Below are positions 35,986 to 48,934 of a stretch of 64,000 nucleotides of DNA, piece after piece. Location: NCBI GenBank assembly GCA_963669155.1, contig OZ022588.1, positions 15,739,223 to 15,803,222 of the forward strand, read 5' to 3'. A program made the position numbers and the translations under genes. The DNA is from Arbacia lixula. Its lineage: Eukaryota > Echinodermata > Echinoidea > Arbacioida > Arbaciidae. Numbering within the stretch: position 1 is the first letter of the stretch; each line of letters opens with the position of its first letter. The notes below the pieces were generated by a model. It was not told the DNA's origin. It made no database searches and saw only the letters and a list, made by a program, of their open reading frames with translations.

Positions 35986-38900
35986 CAGAAATTGTAAAGT
36001 TGGAGGGATAGTGAACATGTGATATCGTGTAACATGAAGAGGCAGGGCAATGTTTGTTGCCATTTTGTATAACAATTGCACCCTTTATGTAAAAAAAAAA
36101 GGTGCTCTTATTGAACCATCGTAAATCTCCATCATAAGATTGATGATATCTATTTAGTTTTTTACATAAACAATTTAGACCGTGGGGGCATTTCAAGATA
36201 ACCGAGTCAGACGAAACAAGGCAATACCTTGTGAAATCATCCTATACTGAAATAAGATCGTGCGTTCCCCTTTTCTCGTGTAAGTAACGGCAAAGAATTT
36301 CATTAGAAAGAAATATGCATTAAAGACATATTGTCCCGCAGAAACTCATGACACACAACTAGAAACCAGTCAAACAAGCTAACTTTAAAGTTAGTGGTAA
36401 GGTATTTCCCGTGCGACAAGTTGGAGAAAATAAATAGTTTTCATGCCCCCTAACATTATCACATCCATGGCATCATTGACAGTCAGGGAAATGTCATTAT
36501 CATATTTAATGAACAAATATAATCTATGATAATTTCATGAGATTTAAGGGAAATGTGACAAAAGAGGTTTTGAAAAGTTGGTCTAGTGAAGAGTCACGCT
36601 GCGCCTTTCTCATGACTTGCTTAACTTTTAATACGCACTACAGGCGCCGCGCAGGTATTGCTGTGGACAGTGAATGCTCAACGTGCCGGTAATGGAATGT
36701 TACATCTAACTTTCTTTAATACCAACTCAACGTTAGACTTACTTTATTTAGGATAAGTCTAACAACTACTTGAGATGTTAGAGTTACCTAGTACCGGCTG
36801 ATGTCAACTTTTAAAGATTTCTATACCAATTGCCTTGCACCTTCTGGAAAATTGTGTGCCAGTGGCCGTTAGATCTACGTACGCGTAACGCAAACAGTCA
36901 TGAGTTCGTTTTGTGGGATATATCACGGTCGTGAAATAGAACACACTTTAACATATGAACAAGAATGGACAATTGAATATGAGTGATATAATGGTATATA
37001 TTTTCATCTTGCAATTAAGACATATCAAGATGCACAAACCCACGTCTGTGAATATGAACATGACGAACAGTTTTTAGCCACAGGAGCGGGCTTAATGATT
37101 CATCCTTTTTATATCGTGTATACGTGGCGCCATGGTAAACATCGCAGGTAAACAACAAAATCAGTAGTACGTTCCACCAGACTATGATCACAATATGTGT
37201 ATTGTCTTCCATCGCGTTCAAATTCACATTATGAAATAAAAAAAATCTTTTCATTGCAGCTATACCCGTTTGCATAGTGTGTACACAGTGAAACCTGTTC
37301 ATCAACCACTTGACTGTAAATACAACACATTTAGTATTCATTGAAATATGTTTTCCATTAACACTTGTCTGAAATTAACTTGTACATAAAGACCACCTGT
37401 TCATTGAGACATAGATATTTTCTCTCTTGAATGGTCTTTCATACCCGACTGACTGATTTCAGCCCATCCTTTCACAATAACCGTCATTTTTGTGTCCAGA
37501 ACCACTCCGTTGACACCATTATTCTAATTATTTCAAAGCATCCACGGGCCCCTGTCATCAATCAACTACTTTCTTTTCATTCGAATTTTGTTTCACCCCG
37601 CACGCACTCTAAATTAAAAAAACACGCGACGAAACCTACAAAAGCCAAAGATCATTTGTGTTCTCTCATTCCCAGTGAAGTCCGGTTAATTATCCCCGCT
37701 GCTCCTTCCAGAGGGCCGTACTTACTTATAGGCAGGATGACAGAAGATGAGCAGACCTGTGTGCTCCAAATGATATAATCCAGACACACTGACACAGTAT
37801 ATAAAGCACAGCTGCCTTCGCAATTAAGGTCAGATGTAATCATAACGTCCCATTATTTACATTCATATCACATCTATTATTTACGTCATTAGAGAAAGGC
37901 GTAGAGAAGGCAGGGGTTAATAAAGACACACACAATATAGTACTACGGACGCTGTGAGCATGTCGTTGCTATTTAAAGGCGGTCTAATAATGCGAAGAAT
38001 CACTTGACCTGATTACACATGTTCACACATGTATATGTATACTGAAAAGGGAATATGTCTTATGATGTAATTTGTTCCTGTTTTATCCCGTAAAATGAAT
38101 CTTTACTTAACAACGACAACAACGTAGAGCCGGCGCGTACAAAATCGAACTCGATTGAGAAGCGAGCCTCAAGTCACAACAATAACGTTTTAAACATATG
38201 TAAAATACAAACGTAAATGTTTTAAAGCGATTAAATAGTTGAGAGTTGGACTCAAATTAAGATAATTGATAACACGATAATGCAGGAAAACAGGGCGGTA
38301 AATGGTTACAGTGTGTATTGCGTATACAAAATACAGCAAGAACGAAAGACACTACTAACAAGTACATGCATCTCTAATAATATTATCAAATCAAATATCT
38401 TTCCATGGGACAGAATGTAATGGGAAAAGCTTAATTGGGTTAAAGAAATAATCGAATATCAACTTGTCTTTCATTTCTTAACTTCCTTCTACTCTCTTCC
38501 CAAATAAAGCAATCCACCACCCTATCTATTTGCAATGTTATTGTGGGGATAATATTCACAAACTGATTAAAAAAAAAACTCGATAAAAACAAGGCACCAG
38601 ATATCGACTGTATTTGTTTAAACACACATATCGTCCGGTCGAAATGCAATCTCTGATTGTTTCAACAAAACACGTCATTTCACTTTTTAATTCAATAACC
38701 CTGTCACCGCGATTGACAAGGATACTTTTCTGCACCTCATTGTCCCTAGTGGAAAATTGATTGGGGAACGGGCGACCTTGGCCCGTCATATGATATTACA
38801 GCTCCTGTATCTTAGTGGTCATGGTTTTAACGGTAATTGAGTTTCTGGACGACCAGCGGGAGACCTATGCTTTTAACACCTTTGTGGGTGCTTTGAGTTG

Positions 38901-39889
38901 ACTTTAGTCCATTGATTGAAAGCAAGACAGCGGGCTTCCCTTTTTTACGTTTCTTATAGAACAGGCGGTCACGCGATAAAGTCTATAGAGAAATTACTTT
39001 CTTTAAAAGAGTAATGGGTGGGTAAATTAGTCCCGCTATCCAGTCTTAATGGCGACAGAGTGAGTTTAACAGCGTCCAGGGGAAATTTATATCAGGAATA
39101 TGACATCACTTAAGTCAAAAAGCTTTATTCTCTTCTTTCAGTGCAACGTTCAATCTATACGGGGAACAAGCATGACAAATCAAAACACGTTATGAAATCT
39201 GTAGAGTTCTGTTGCACGGTTGACAGTATGAGTTATGAGCATCTTGACGTAAAGCATGGTCATGTTTCGCTATTAACTCTTTATTCACCGGCGATACATC
39301 TTTGCACCAGTAATACTCACAAATCACATACAGCTACAGTTTGTCTGACAAGTAAAGTGTTAAACAGGGTGCCTGTGGGAAAAAGGAAAATCACGAATCA
39401 CATTATTTAGAAGCTGGCCCTTGCAATGGCTTCCCTGATGTTCATGAGCACTGGGATATATCTAAGAACAGTTAGTGGTGCTCAGCAGTAACATTCTTTG
39501 TCAGTTTGTCCATGGGTCGTTGTTACCTTCATTTGGATACCTGAAGAGCAACTTAAGTAAATGTAAACAATTTTACGAGTGTGCCTATCATCCATTCTGC
39601 TACGTTATACGGCGTTATGCCGTTGCCAGCTTTGTATCGCCCTACGCATTCTTTGTAGTTGTACGTCTCCTTCCTCTCCACCCATCAATTTACCTGTGTA
39701 TTTATCCAGCCAGCCAGGTATCCATTTACCCATCTATCTCGGCCTATCTATCTTTGGAAGAGCAGGTGGCAATGCCAACCGTAGAAAGTGTGATTCTCGC
39801 AGGCAAGAGCGTGCTTCGAGGGTCTCCAAAGAACGTTCGAAATGTCCGACAGTGAGCGAGAAAGAGCATGATGGAAAAAGGTTAAGGAG
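35986..39889. other. No recognisable gene
   Basis: Nearly 4 kb with no clear repeat. Frames of 60-126 codons match nothing; the two long plus frames at 39475-39980 run into the GA tract that follows. Confidence 0.5.
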
Positions 39890-39911
39890 AATAATGAGAA
39901 AGAGAGAGAGA

Positions 39912-39953
<42 letters not shown>

Positions 39954-40365
39954 ATATATAACCAACAAAGAAGAAAGTAAAAACAGAGAGGCCAAGAAGA
40001 ACTATAGAGTGGAAGTTAGAGAAAGAAATCGAAAATAAAAACATCGGGGAGAGAGAGAAAGGAAACGAACTAGAGAGGGAGAGAGGGAGAGGCGCTTAGA
40101 TAGAGTGACAGAAAAGCGATGTTGGTGACAACAACAATAGAAGAGGGGGGAAAGAAGGGGAAGATACAGATACAGGTAGATCGATAGATAGCGAAGATGA
40201 AACGGAATAATGTAGAATATGAAACGGAGAGTGGTTGAGAGAGAAATAGAGAGAGAGAGAGAGAGAGGGGGGGGGGGGGGAGGGAGGGAGGAGGAGGGGG
40301 GGGGGTCGGTACATGCGGACATTGGATAGGGAGTAGCGTGAGCGAGTGGGGGGGGGGGGGGGGCG
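39890..40365. repeat. GA-rich block with poly-G runs
   Basis: (GA)n at 39896-39950 and 40243-40267, G-runs at 40268-40280, 40297-40305 and 40348-40363. Proline-serine-rich minus frames of up to 201 codons are artefacts. Confidence 0.95.
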
Positions 40366-40640
40366 GGGGAGCCACGGCCCACGGCCCAGTAATCACGGCG
40401 CATCGCCCGCACAGGATGGCGGCTACAGCAGCTTCAAACAAAAGCGGCGCCACAAACGTCCGTATGGGTAAAGCCGCGCTGGATATACGGGTTCTCTGTG
40501 CATCGCATGGCGCCACTTTCACACGCAGCATGGAAAAGCCATCGGCGTGGAATTGTGGAGGTGTTTTTCTTGTTTGTTTCATCCATGCGCAACGAGTAGG
40601 TTTCCTCCCCTCGGGAGACACTTTTCTAAATCCACTCTTA
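40366..40640 (+). promoter_or_regulatory. CpG-rich segment, possible promoter or first exon
   Basis: GC- and CpG-dense, with CACGGCCCACGGCCC and GGCGCC motifs. It contains ACAGGATGGCGGC at 40411-40423, a start codon in good context (A at -5, G at +4) opening MAATAASNKSGATNVRMG. A plausible splice donor, TATGG|GTAAAG, follows 17 codons later near 40467. Without it the frame runs on to 40664. This is the best-looking host-gene start in the window, but no downstream exon is recognisable and the peptide matches nothing I know. Confidence 0.25.
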
Positions 40641-40809
40641 GTGTACTGCGTGGCTTGGAAATAGATATTGATCATCCAGGTGGTTTAAGCTCTGGATAGT
40701 CTTTGTTTATGTTTTGTCTGTCGTTTTTAAATGTCTGAAGAAATTGTTAAAAAAAGATAAGATGTGAGCATACACTGAATTATTTCATTTCGCACATAAC
40801 AGGTAAAAC

Positions 40810-40985
40810 ATATCATTTGCACACATGCACACACATCGCACAGCACACACGTTCACATACGCACACACACCCCACCACACGCAAACACACACACACACAT
40901 ACGCACACACACCCCACCACACGCAAACACACACACACACACACACACAAACACATACGCAAGCGCACATGCACACATACACGCT
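40810..40985. repeat. (CA)n microsatellite with internal duplication
   Basis: ACGCACACACACCCCACCAC followed by ACGCAAACACAC occurs twice about 42 bp apart, embedded in (CA)n. Confidence 0.95.
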
Positions 40986-43800
40986 CTTTCATTATGAGCT
41001 CTGAAAACGGGCACGCATTTCCCCCTCCTCCCCTTGCTGATTGACACGTGACGCTTTGAGACTATGTGTACTCGCTCTTATTCTCCCTGTTCTTCTTTGT
41101 ACCTTTAGATCCAGCTCTATCTCACTCTCTCTTTCTCTCTCTCTCTCTGTCTTTCCCCTCCCTCCTTTAAAGGGCCCCTGTCATCAAAATGTATGTTGAC
41201 TTCTGTTGATGCAACTTAATATGTATATAACGAAATCACTAACTGTTTATTGGAAATATGTGTCCTATCATGCCTATATCTTAAAATAATTTTTCTATAT
41301 TTTTTCTCAGCAGTGATAAGCCCCGCCTCCAAAATATCCTCCAACTTAAGATTCCCCCTGTGACATCATCAAAGGTAGAAATTAACAGGATAATAAACAT
41401 AATTTATGCACAAACTCAACATTGCAATGACTACCTGCAAGTGCTTATAATAGCATCACGTAGCTAGCACATTTCTGACATAAGGAAACGATTATTCCCA
41501 CATGAAAGGTTGTTAGATGTTATCATTGTTATTGTGTGAAGTGTATTCAGTTAGCTCACATTTCACTTCAAGTTGATGTAAATGTGATGGTCTGTCATAT
41601 TTTTTTTAGAGTAGGGTGTCAAGGAGTGCCATATGTGACCGCGATTCAAGTGTGAGGGAGTGAAGGGAGGGGTGTGGGTGGGGGGTGGTGGGTAGTGGTA
41701 CAGGCGCACGTAGACACTCGGCCTCATCTCTGCCCTGACGCCACCGGGGCGCAAGCTTCACGCCACCAACATTACCACGCAACGCTCTATCCGCCAAGAA
41801 CTGGGTCACCGCCGCGACATGCTCGGTCATTTAAGGGAGTTCTCCCTCCTCTTCCTCTACTGCTGTTTTGCTGTTTCCCTTGTTTCTGTCCCAACTTAAG
41901 AGCCATAATCTTGGAGTGGTCATCGGATGTCTGTCCACCGGAGAGTTCAAGACTTGACCCCGGAGTCTCCCCGGGGCGCCGTCTGCGCGCGTCCGGTGGT
42001 GATGATTATCGTGTTGCAAGCACTGATTCCGGTTTGCTTCAATAAAGTGATTGTTGTGATTATGGCAATGTCATGTAGCGTTTTCTCAGGAGACTTGTAA
42101 ATTTGCTTTTTGGCTTATTTATTATTCAAACTCGAGATGACTGTGGTCAAGGATAAGTGCTTTAGGATGCACTTCGTTGTTTAGCAAAACCTGTACACAC
42201 ACACAAGCGCACTCATACGCACGCATTTACGAATACACATACAATAATACACGCCCATAGACAATCACAAATTCATCCACACAGCCGCATCGGGCTTTGA
42301 AGTCGCACACAAACATCACGGAATATTCATTTAAACTAGACTCTACGGTGTCATGTAATACAATACGGATGAGATAATCACGCTCATGGTAGATTAACAC
42401 TTTAGATTAACACTTTGCTTTTCCCCTACCAACCCGTCTCTCTCTATCTCTGTATTTGTCTTGTTCACACTTCCGCTCATGAAATTCACACAATTTATCA
42501 CATACGGAACTGTGAGGCGCAAGGTGTGAAGTGATACTTCTGCTAGTCCCATTCATCATTTACAAACCGATTCTCAAACAGGCAGGTTGAGTCATAAGCT
42601 TTCAGCATCAAGCAATTCACTCCGTTGAGAAATACTATGATTAATTTTGGACCTCAAATTCGACATTATCCATAACATGCACCATTCCTTGACACCCGAC
42701 CGTCAACAATTTGACAGACGATCACATTGACATCAACTTGAAGTGAAACGTGAGCTGACTGATTACGGCAGAAGCGAAAAATGATTGGGAAAGGATGTGG
42801 AAGTAGAAAAGTAGTTTCTACCATTTCATTGATTGACAAGAAATTGCATCGTTGCTCAAGATACCATTTTTTTGTCAATATGGTGGTGGAGGGGGTGCGA
42901 AATTAAGATAAAGGAATTGTAACATCTGAACATTTCTGCTAACACCTAATTTCCAGATAAAATAAGGGAAGGTATTTGGTTTCATTCCAAATTATATCAA
43001 AGACATGAAATGAGGAAACACAAATCGTAATGTTAATTTTCGGGGCACTTGAGATTTCCGCATAGTTCTTGGCTCAAATTGTATTGGCAATTCTCTCATT
43101 ATGCGTGTCCTTCTATACATGGACACTACGGAATATTTCTCATGGTCGCCATGGTTTTAAGAGTCGAAAAGAAATTGCGAAAATGTAAGACACGTTATGA
43201 CAAAGGACGCGTATTTTGTGGGCTGTCCGTTCACTAGGCTACCGAATCTCTGTAACAACACTAACGGCTTTATTATTACACCTGAAGGCCTAATACATAC
43301 AAAAAACATCCCCACTGAGGCGACGAATGGTGTACTTACCTTCATATTAACCTAGTTGTCTCATAACGCTGTCACCTCCAGCACCTATTCGAAATTAAAC
43401 TTGTTTGCGCCATAAATGCATTTATGCACAAGTATGCTGCCCATAAATCTTACACCCCATCCATGCACGGAGCTGGCACAGAGAGAGGAAATGAAAAGAA
43501 AAAATCTTTAAAGTCGGAAAATTACTCCGAAAATAGAATAGAGCTCGAAATGAATAGCCTCATTATAGTTTCCATGAACTACCGCGACTGTTAACATTAC
43601 CGTCAACATGGTCAACACGATATGCACGCGGTGACGTCACGTCCTGTGACAACAGCTGTCTCTAGTGTACATCAGATACGCGCCCTCAGCCAACGCCATT
43701 CAACAGTTGGCGGGGAACATCGCTCGCCATGTCGGGAAGGCCCAGACACATTGTTACGACACGACCCCAACTCTGTGACAAGTTAATCACAAGCTTACTT
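40986..43800. other. No recognisable gene; MITE-like pieces and a GC-rich patch
   Basis: 41172 begins AAAGGGCCCCTGTCATCAAA, a MITE-like end for which I find no partner. A block at 41541-41640 (GCTCACATTTCACTTCAAGT, TGATGTAAATGTGAT, GGGTGTCAAGGA) recurs inverted at 42670-42765. A GC-rich patch at about 41700-42005, followed by AATAAA at 42041, gives a 123-codon frame (41674-42045). It could be a solo LTR or an exon, but no TG...CA ends with duplication were found. Confidence 0.4.
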
Positions 43801-43992
43801 CCACCTTCCTGTGTCTCCTTTCCTCTCTTTCTGTCTGCTTCTTTCTTTTTCTCTCTTTCTTTCTGTTATTCTCTTCAATGTAATCCCCCTTTCTCTATTT
43901 AATTTCCTCTTTATATTGTTTTTATATTTTTATTATTTTATTTTCTTTCTCTTACTTCCTTCCTATTTCTCGCTCTCTCTCTCAAGAATGGT
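43801..43992. repeat. CT/TTA-rich low-complexity block
   Basis: Imperfect pyrimidine-rich sequence with TTTCTCTCTTTC and TATTTTTATTATTTTA stretches. The hydrophobic 65-codon frame is an artefact. Confidence 0.85.
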
Positions 43993-44669
43993 ACTATACC
44001 AATACTGATCATCGTGCACTTGGTATGATTACCACCAATGAGCATAAATTTATTTTTCTCTTGAAGTAGTAAATATATATATTTGTAGAGGAAATAGTTA
44101 TACTGGACTATACCATAAGGTAACTAAGGCTTTGAATTTACTCTTTAAATATGATAATTTAACATAATCATCGTATAGTTGACTATACATCAGGCAGATA
44201 CTTGCTGATATTTCTCATGAATCTTTGAGATAATGCTAGCGGTTCGGTAGTGTATCGAATCAAATTAAGTGTGGAACTCAACAAGTGGACTCTTTGAATA
44301 AATAGCAGAATTAAGCCATAACTCTCTTAGCTACTAGAAATTATCCATCGAAAAGCCTTTACCAGTCGCTGTTAAAGAAAAAACAAGTTGTCTGTCAACG
44401 ACTTTTGAATTCGTCGGGTTTGTATTGTGGATAGGGATTGGGTCGGGAGAGTTGAGTTGGGTTTGGCAGGCGAGACATCCATGTCGCGGACGAGATGGTG
44501 TTGTGTATCGGGTGTGGGTGAGCACAAGGAGTGAACGTTAGGATCTCACACAGTCGATAAAAAAAGGACCGCTCTTTTTCACTAAAATGTAGGTAAATAG
44601 AACATGTAGGGTGCGTTGTGTCAGGGAGAGAGCAAGGAAACGAGGCAGAAAGCTATAGATACTCCGATA

Positions 44670-44716
<47 letters not shown>

Positions 44717-46489
44717 AATAGAGATAGGGAGGAGACAGATAAATGCAGAAGAGATGGAGATCGATCTAGTAGCCCAATTTAGTCACCCTCACGCATTAAG
44801 TGGACATGTTGGTGTTTTTATGAAATATCCGATACCAAGTAATCAAACAAATATTTTCTTCCTCTCATGAAGACAAGTTTATTTTGGGGAGCAGTAATAA
44901 TTACTTGGCAGGCCCGCGGGTTGCGGTTCAATCGCCGTGGTAATGACAGGCATTATTGGGATCACTCAGGATCTGCGCCGAAGAATCTCGCAAATAACTG
45001 TCGGACTCTTAGGTGACACGTAGAGTAGCAGACAGCTGCTGATCAATGATTACTGTGCTATTTTTTTTAGTAAAATGTCTTTATATATTTGGTGATACAA
45101 GCATGCTACGTGAAGCCTCCTAAAGCCTGACAAAACTGCATTTATTAGTGGTGGAGTGCCCCCCAAGACGCCCCCAATTTGTTAGCCCTACAACATGCTT
45201 TTACAAAATGCTGCTCAATGAGATATGTGTGCGTGTCTGGCAAACAATATAGACATGGCGCATAATGACTTTCATAAACAAGATGGTAATACCTTAAGAG
45301 TTTGAACGTAAAGCGCTTGTAAAGCTGAAAGCTGTGATCAAGTAACACGTAGCAAGTTGAACATCTGAATACATTTTCATTTGTTGAAAGATCAGAACCA
45401 TAACATGTGTGTGTTTTAGATGATTATACACATCGATACACAAGTGGCATATCTAACCAAATATATTAAAGGATGAATACAAGAATTTACGAAATTTCTT
45501 ATAAATCCGCCCCGAAAATGAATTTATTCAGCTTGATTCAAAATCAAACTGTTGAGCTATTGTATATTTAACAGGCAGTCGTTATTTAATTTGGAGCCAT
45601 CGGAAGAGGGGGAACCCCTGCCAATCAAAAATGCAGTTAGAAATCATTTGGTTATCTTCGGCGTATGCTAACATTGTCCACATCGGCTAAACCCCTAAGT
45701 GCTCTCGCTCTATATCAGAGACCTATATTTGCCTTTGACTGTCGCTTGGCGCCGTGAATGCAAGCAGGCGGAGTTTTAGAGTAGACATTCATTGATTGTT
45801 GTCATTTTGGGAGATTGGGTATGTTTGGAAAACTTATTTGTAGCACATTACATTTATTTCCATTTCCATGTCAAAAATCAAAGGAGGAAAAAGAGTCTGT
45901 CTCCCTAGAAATCGATTGACAATCACAAACATACTAGGCTGAGTCGGCTGACGTCACAACATGGACAGTCGACCACCAAACTACAGAAATCTACGCGAAC
46001 AAAAAAAAAAAACTTCTTTAGAAGTGTTTATCGATAATAACTCAAAGGTTACATCTCGAATCAAGCTGAAATGTAAACATTATAGAGTTTGGTGATGTCG
46101 ACATTGATCTCTTTCTTGCTCTTAGTGACACAATGTAACTCTCACCATCCACTCTTCGCCTCAGGCGTGTTTCTCTGTTTACTTTTGACTTCTGTTTAGA
46201 ATCGTATTTCATTATGTCATGTAACATTTGGGTCAAATATAGTAAGTTGATGTGACAGTCCTTTATACGTTTTTTCATTATTTACAACGCATATCTCTCA
46301 TCATTTTGATATCATCTTCATCAAATTGATTCGTGATACATGTATTTAGATTTAAAAAAAAGACACCGACATTTATATGATATGACATATGGGCAATGCT
46401 GGTACACCTGCAAAATGTTAATGTTGTATACGCTATATTGGCGGAGACTTACTCACGCAGAATCCATATTATGTGCATTGTATGTGTAA
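43993..46489. other. No recognisable gene; GA tract at 44669-44712
   Basis: Contains (GA)n of about 40 bp. GGTTGCGGTTCAATCGCC near 44930 resembles a polymerase III B box but has no tRNA fold around it. Frames match nothing. Confidence 0.5.
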
Positions 46490-46812
46490 TACATGAATGG
46501 TATGGCCGCAAGTGTGGTTTAGAAAACACGAAGCAGATCATCGGGTTTTCCCCCACGCTTGTATCGTGTATATAAATGTGTAATAACACATCGATTACGG
46601 TCAATATGATTTCCAGCCAGATGTAAATGACTTCTAACCAATTACCTAAGATATAGATGGTATACAAGTACATGGCCCCAAGTAGGGTATACCAAGCAAA
46701 CAGTATATCATCGCATTTTCCTCATGCTCATATTGTACTGATCACTGATAGGAAAAGAAAACCGGTCTATATAATTTCCATCCATTTGTAAATGACTTCT
46801 GACCCATTTATG
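46490..46812 (+). repeat. Diverged tandem duplication, offset about 165 bp
   Basis: Two units share ATGGCCGCAAGTGTGGTTTA against ATGGCCCCAAGTAGGGTATA, an ATCATCG-TTTTCC block, ATTTCCAGCCAGATGTAAATGA against ATTTCCATCCATTTGTAAATGA, and CTTCTAACC against CTTCTGACC. The GTAAATGACTTCT marker is at 46623 and 46788. The duplication is clearly old. Confidence 0.6.
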
Positions 46813-47458
46813 TTGCCTATTTTGACAGGGAGCATAGATATATCGAGGGCACCCCGTAGCGATTTTTAGGAGGCAGCTCACCATCCAAACTATGCGACTG
46901 GAATGCGAGCATGGGTAGTGATGGGTTGAGCTGTCTTAAGATGGATGCAGTCAGGCCGAGCTTCAGAGACATTCACCTGTTTTTTGCACAGTCCAGGGGA
47001 TTCCTTTGGGAATTATGGTCGAGATGATGGAGCGCAGCTGTAAAACGATTCGGCGGGGGACATGATGATGTATGTCATACGTTTGTCGTAACTTTGGATG
47101 GCCCACCCTTTATTATGTTTGCGGATTACATACGCTGTGTTCACATAACCGCTACTCGAGGCGATGTCACCCTATTCACACTGTGCTTCCGTTCATTGAC
47201 TATTCCGTTACTATCCCGGGACTAGTGCGTTCACATTGCGCGCTGTGACGAGACAGGAGACCACGTCACTCAAATATCACGTGATGTCCCAGGACTCAAA
47301 ATCAATCCACTACTACATTCCTCGAATCTCCTATGCATAAGAAGTACGTATTGATCGCTGTGATATGGCAGCGTGACCAAGCCTCACGACTGAAGCATTC
47401 CTATTTAGCACTGTCACGGGACAAGTGTGACAGCATGGCTGACTGACCTGGGACTAAC
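46813..47458. other. No recognisable gene
   Basis: Unmatched sequence flanking the paired transposons. GTTCACATAACCGC and GTTCACATTGCGCG phrases near 47148 and 47231 resemble Harbinger-type ends, but no inverted pair was found. Confidence 0.4.
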
Positions 47459-48183
47459 CAGGGATATGTTATGGAAGGATATGAAACAACATTCTTTCTT
47501 TGAGCCCATGCGTGGCACCGCCGAAAAATTGCGTGGTCTCAGCATGTGCTTTTCACGTGTTTTAACAATAACGAACACGATTGCATAGCAACGGTTTCTC
47601 AGAGAGAACAAAAGAAATGTAGAGTCTTATTTCGCTTGTCCACTTCTGTTGGATTGGATCAATACTTTTGTGAGGAAAAGAGATATCAGCGAACAAAAAT
47701 AAACATTTTTTTAAAGTAAAATATCTCATTTGCACGCAAATTCACGCAAACTCTTTTAATGAAAATAAGCAGCTTAATACATGATTTTGATAATGATTGA
47801 ATCCGACATTTCCGGAAATCTCCGGAAAGTGAAGAAATTTGTTAATTATGTAAGTAAGAATATTATCTTATATCTCCGTTTGTGCATCATTCAACAATTA
47901 TTTAGAAGAAAAACGAATACAGGATCTTTAGAGGTGTTGCCCCTTAACTTTCTTGAAAATTACAAAAAAATGTGATAAGAAACACAGCTTCGAGAAACAA
48001 AACAGGCAATTAAAGATACTGCTTTCCAAGTTGACGATAGCAAAATGACGGTGCCGCGCATGGGACTTCAAAGCATTGCAGTGATTGTGGAATGCTTTTG
48101 ACATTCATTAGCACGCTTTAGTATCCATACAGATGTTTGAATATATTATAGTTGAGTTGTCCCTCCTTCCTAACACATCCCTG
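47459..48183 (+). mobile_element. CAGGGAT-ended DNA transposon, unit 1 (725 bp)
   Basis: It starts CAGGGATATGTTATGGAAGG; its right end, read on the reverse strand, starts CAGGGATGTGTTAGGAAGGA. Directly flanking both ends is the 7-bp duplication GACTAAC (47452-47458 and 48184-48190). A subterminal motif, CCCATGCGTGGCACCGCC, near the left end recurs inverted near the right as CCCATGCGCGGCACCGTC. A 64-codon frame at 47781-47975 is the longest and has no transposase features, so the unit is non-autonomous. A 7-bp duplication is unusual: hAT normally makes 8, Mutator 9-11, P elements 7-8, Dada 6-7. P-like or Dada-like origin is possible; I cannot assign it. Confidence 0.92.
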
Positions 48184-48209
48184 GACTAACCCAATACCTT
48201 TACTCTATG

Positions 48210-48934
48210 CAGGGATGTGTTAGGAAGGAGGGACAACTCAACTATAATATATTCAAACATCTGTATGGATACTAAAGCGTGCTAATGAATGTCAAAAGCA
48301 TTCCACAATCACTGCAATGCTTTGAAGTCCCATGCGCGGCACCGTCATTTTGCTATCGTCAACTTGGAAAGCAGTATCTTTAATTGCCTGTTTTGTTTCT
48401 CGAAGCTGTGTTTCTTATCACATTTTTTTGTAATTTTCAAGAAAGTTAAGGGGCAACACCTCTAAAGATCCTGTATTCGTTTTTCTTCTAAATAATTGTT
48501 GAATGATGCACAAACGGAGATATAAGATAATATTCTTACTTACATAATTAACAAATTTCTTCACTTTCCGGAGATTTCCGGAAATGTCGGATTCAATCAT
48601 TATCAAAATCATATATTAAGCTGCTTATTTTCATTAACAGAGTTTGCGTGAATTTGCGTGCAAATGAGATATTTTACTTTAAAAAAATGTTTATTTTTGT
48701 TCGCTGATATCTCTTTTCCTCACAAAAGTATTGATCCAATCCAACAGAAGTGGACAAGCGAAATAAGACTCTACATTTCTTTTGTTCTCTCTGAGAAACC
48801 GTTGCTATGCAATCGTGTTCGTTATTGTTAAAACACGTGAAAAGCACATGCTGAGACCACGCAATTTTTCGGCGGTGCCACGCATGGGCTCAAAGAAAGA
48901 ATGTTGTTTCATATCCTTCCATAACATATCCCTG
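48210..48934 (-). mobile_element. CAGGGAT-ended DNA transposon, unit 2, inverted (725 bp)
   Basis: Same length as unit 1 and nearly identical to it on the opposite strand; I noticed two substitutions in the stretch I compared (near 47755-47785 against 48600-48645). It has its own, different 7-bp duplication, CTCTATG (48203-48209 and 48935-48941), which proves separate insertion and not an inverted duplication of a locus. Only 26 bp separate it from unit 1, and 14 of those are the two target duplications. Such close, head-to-head insertion of near-identical copies suggests recent local transposition. Confidence 0.93.

Noticed and set aside
40070..40675. 201-codon Pro/Ser-rich minus frame
   Set aside because: Runs through GA and poly-G repeats; the plus-strand CpG-rich patch is a better candidate at this site.
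44920..44960. tRNA or SINE suggested by GGTTGCGGTTCAATCGCC
   Set aside because: B-box-like string only; no matching A box or stems around it.
47781..48612. Identical 64-codon frames on opposite strands as a duplicated gene
   Set aside because: They are the same segment of two opposed transposon copies; no transposase or other motif, and the diverged copy at 52 kb does not keep the frame.
47459..48934. Inverted repeat as an assembly artefact
   Set aside because: The two arms have different perfect 7-bp duplications and differ at some bases, which an artefact would not create.
47459..48934. Assignment of the CAGGGAT family to hAT
   Set aside because: CAGGG ends are hAT-like, but three perfect duplications are 7 bp and do not extend to the 8 bp normal for hAT.
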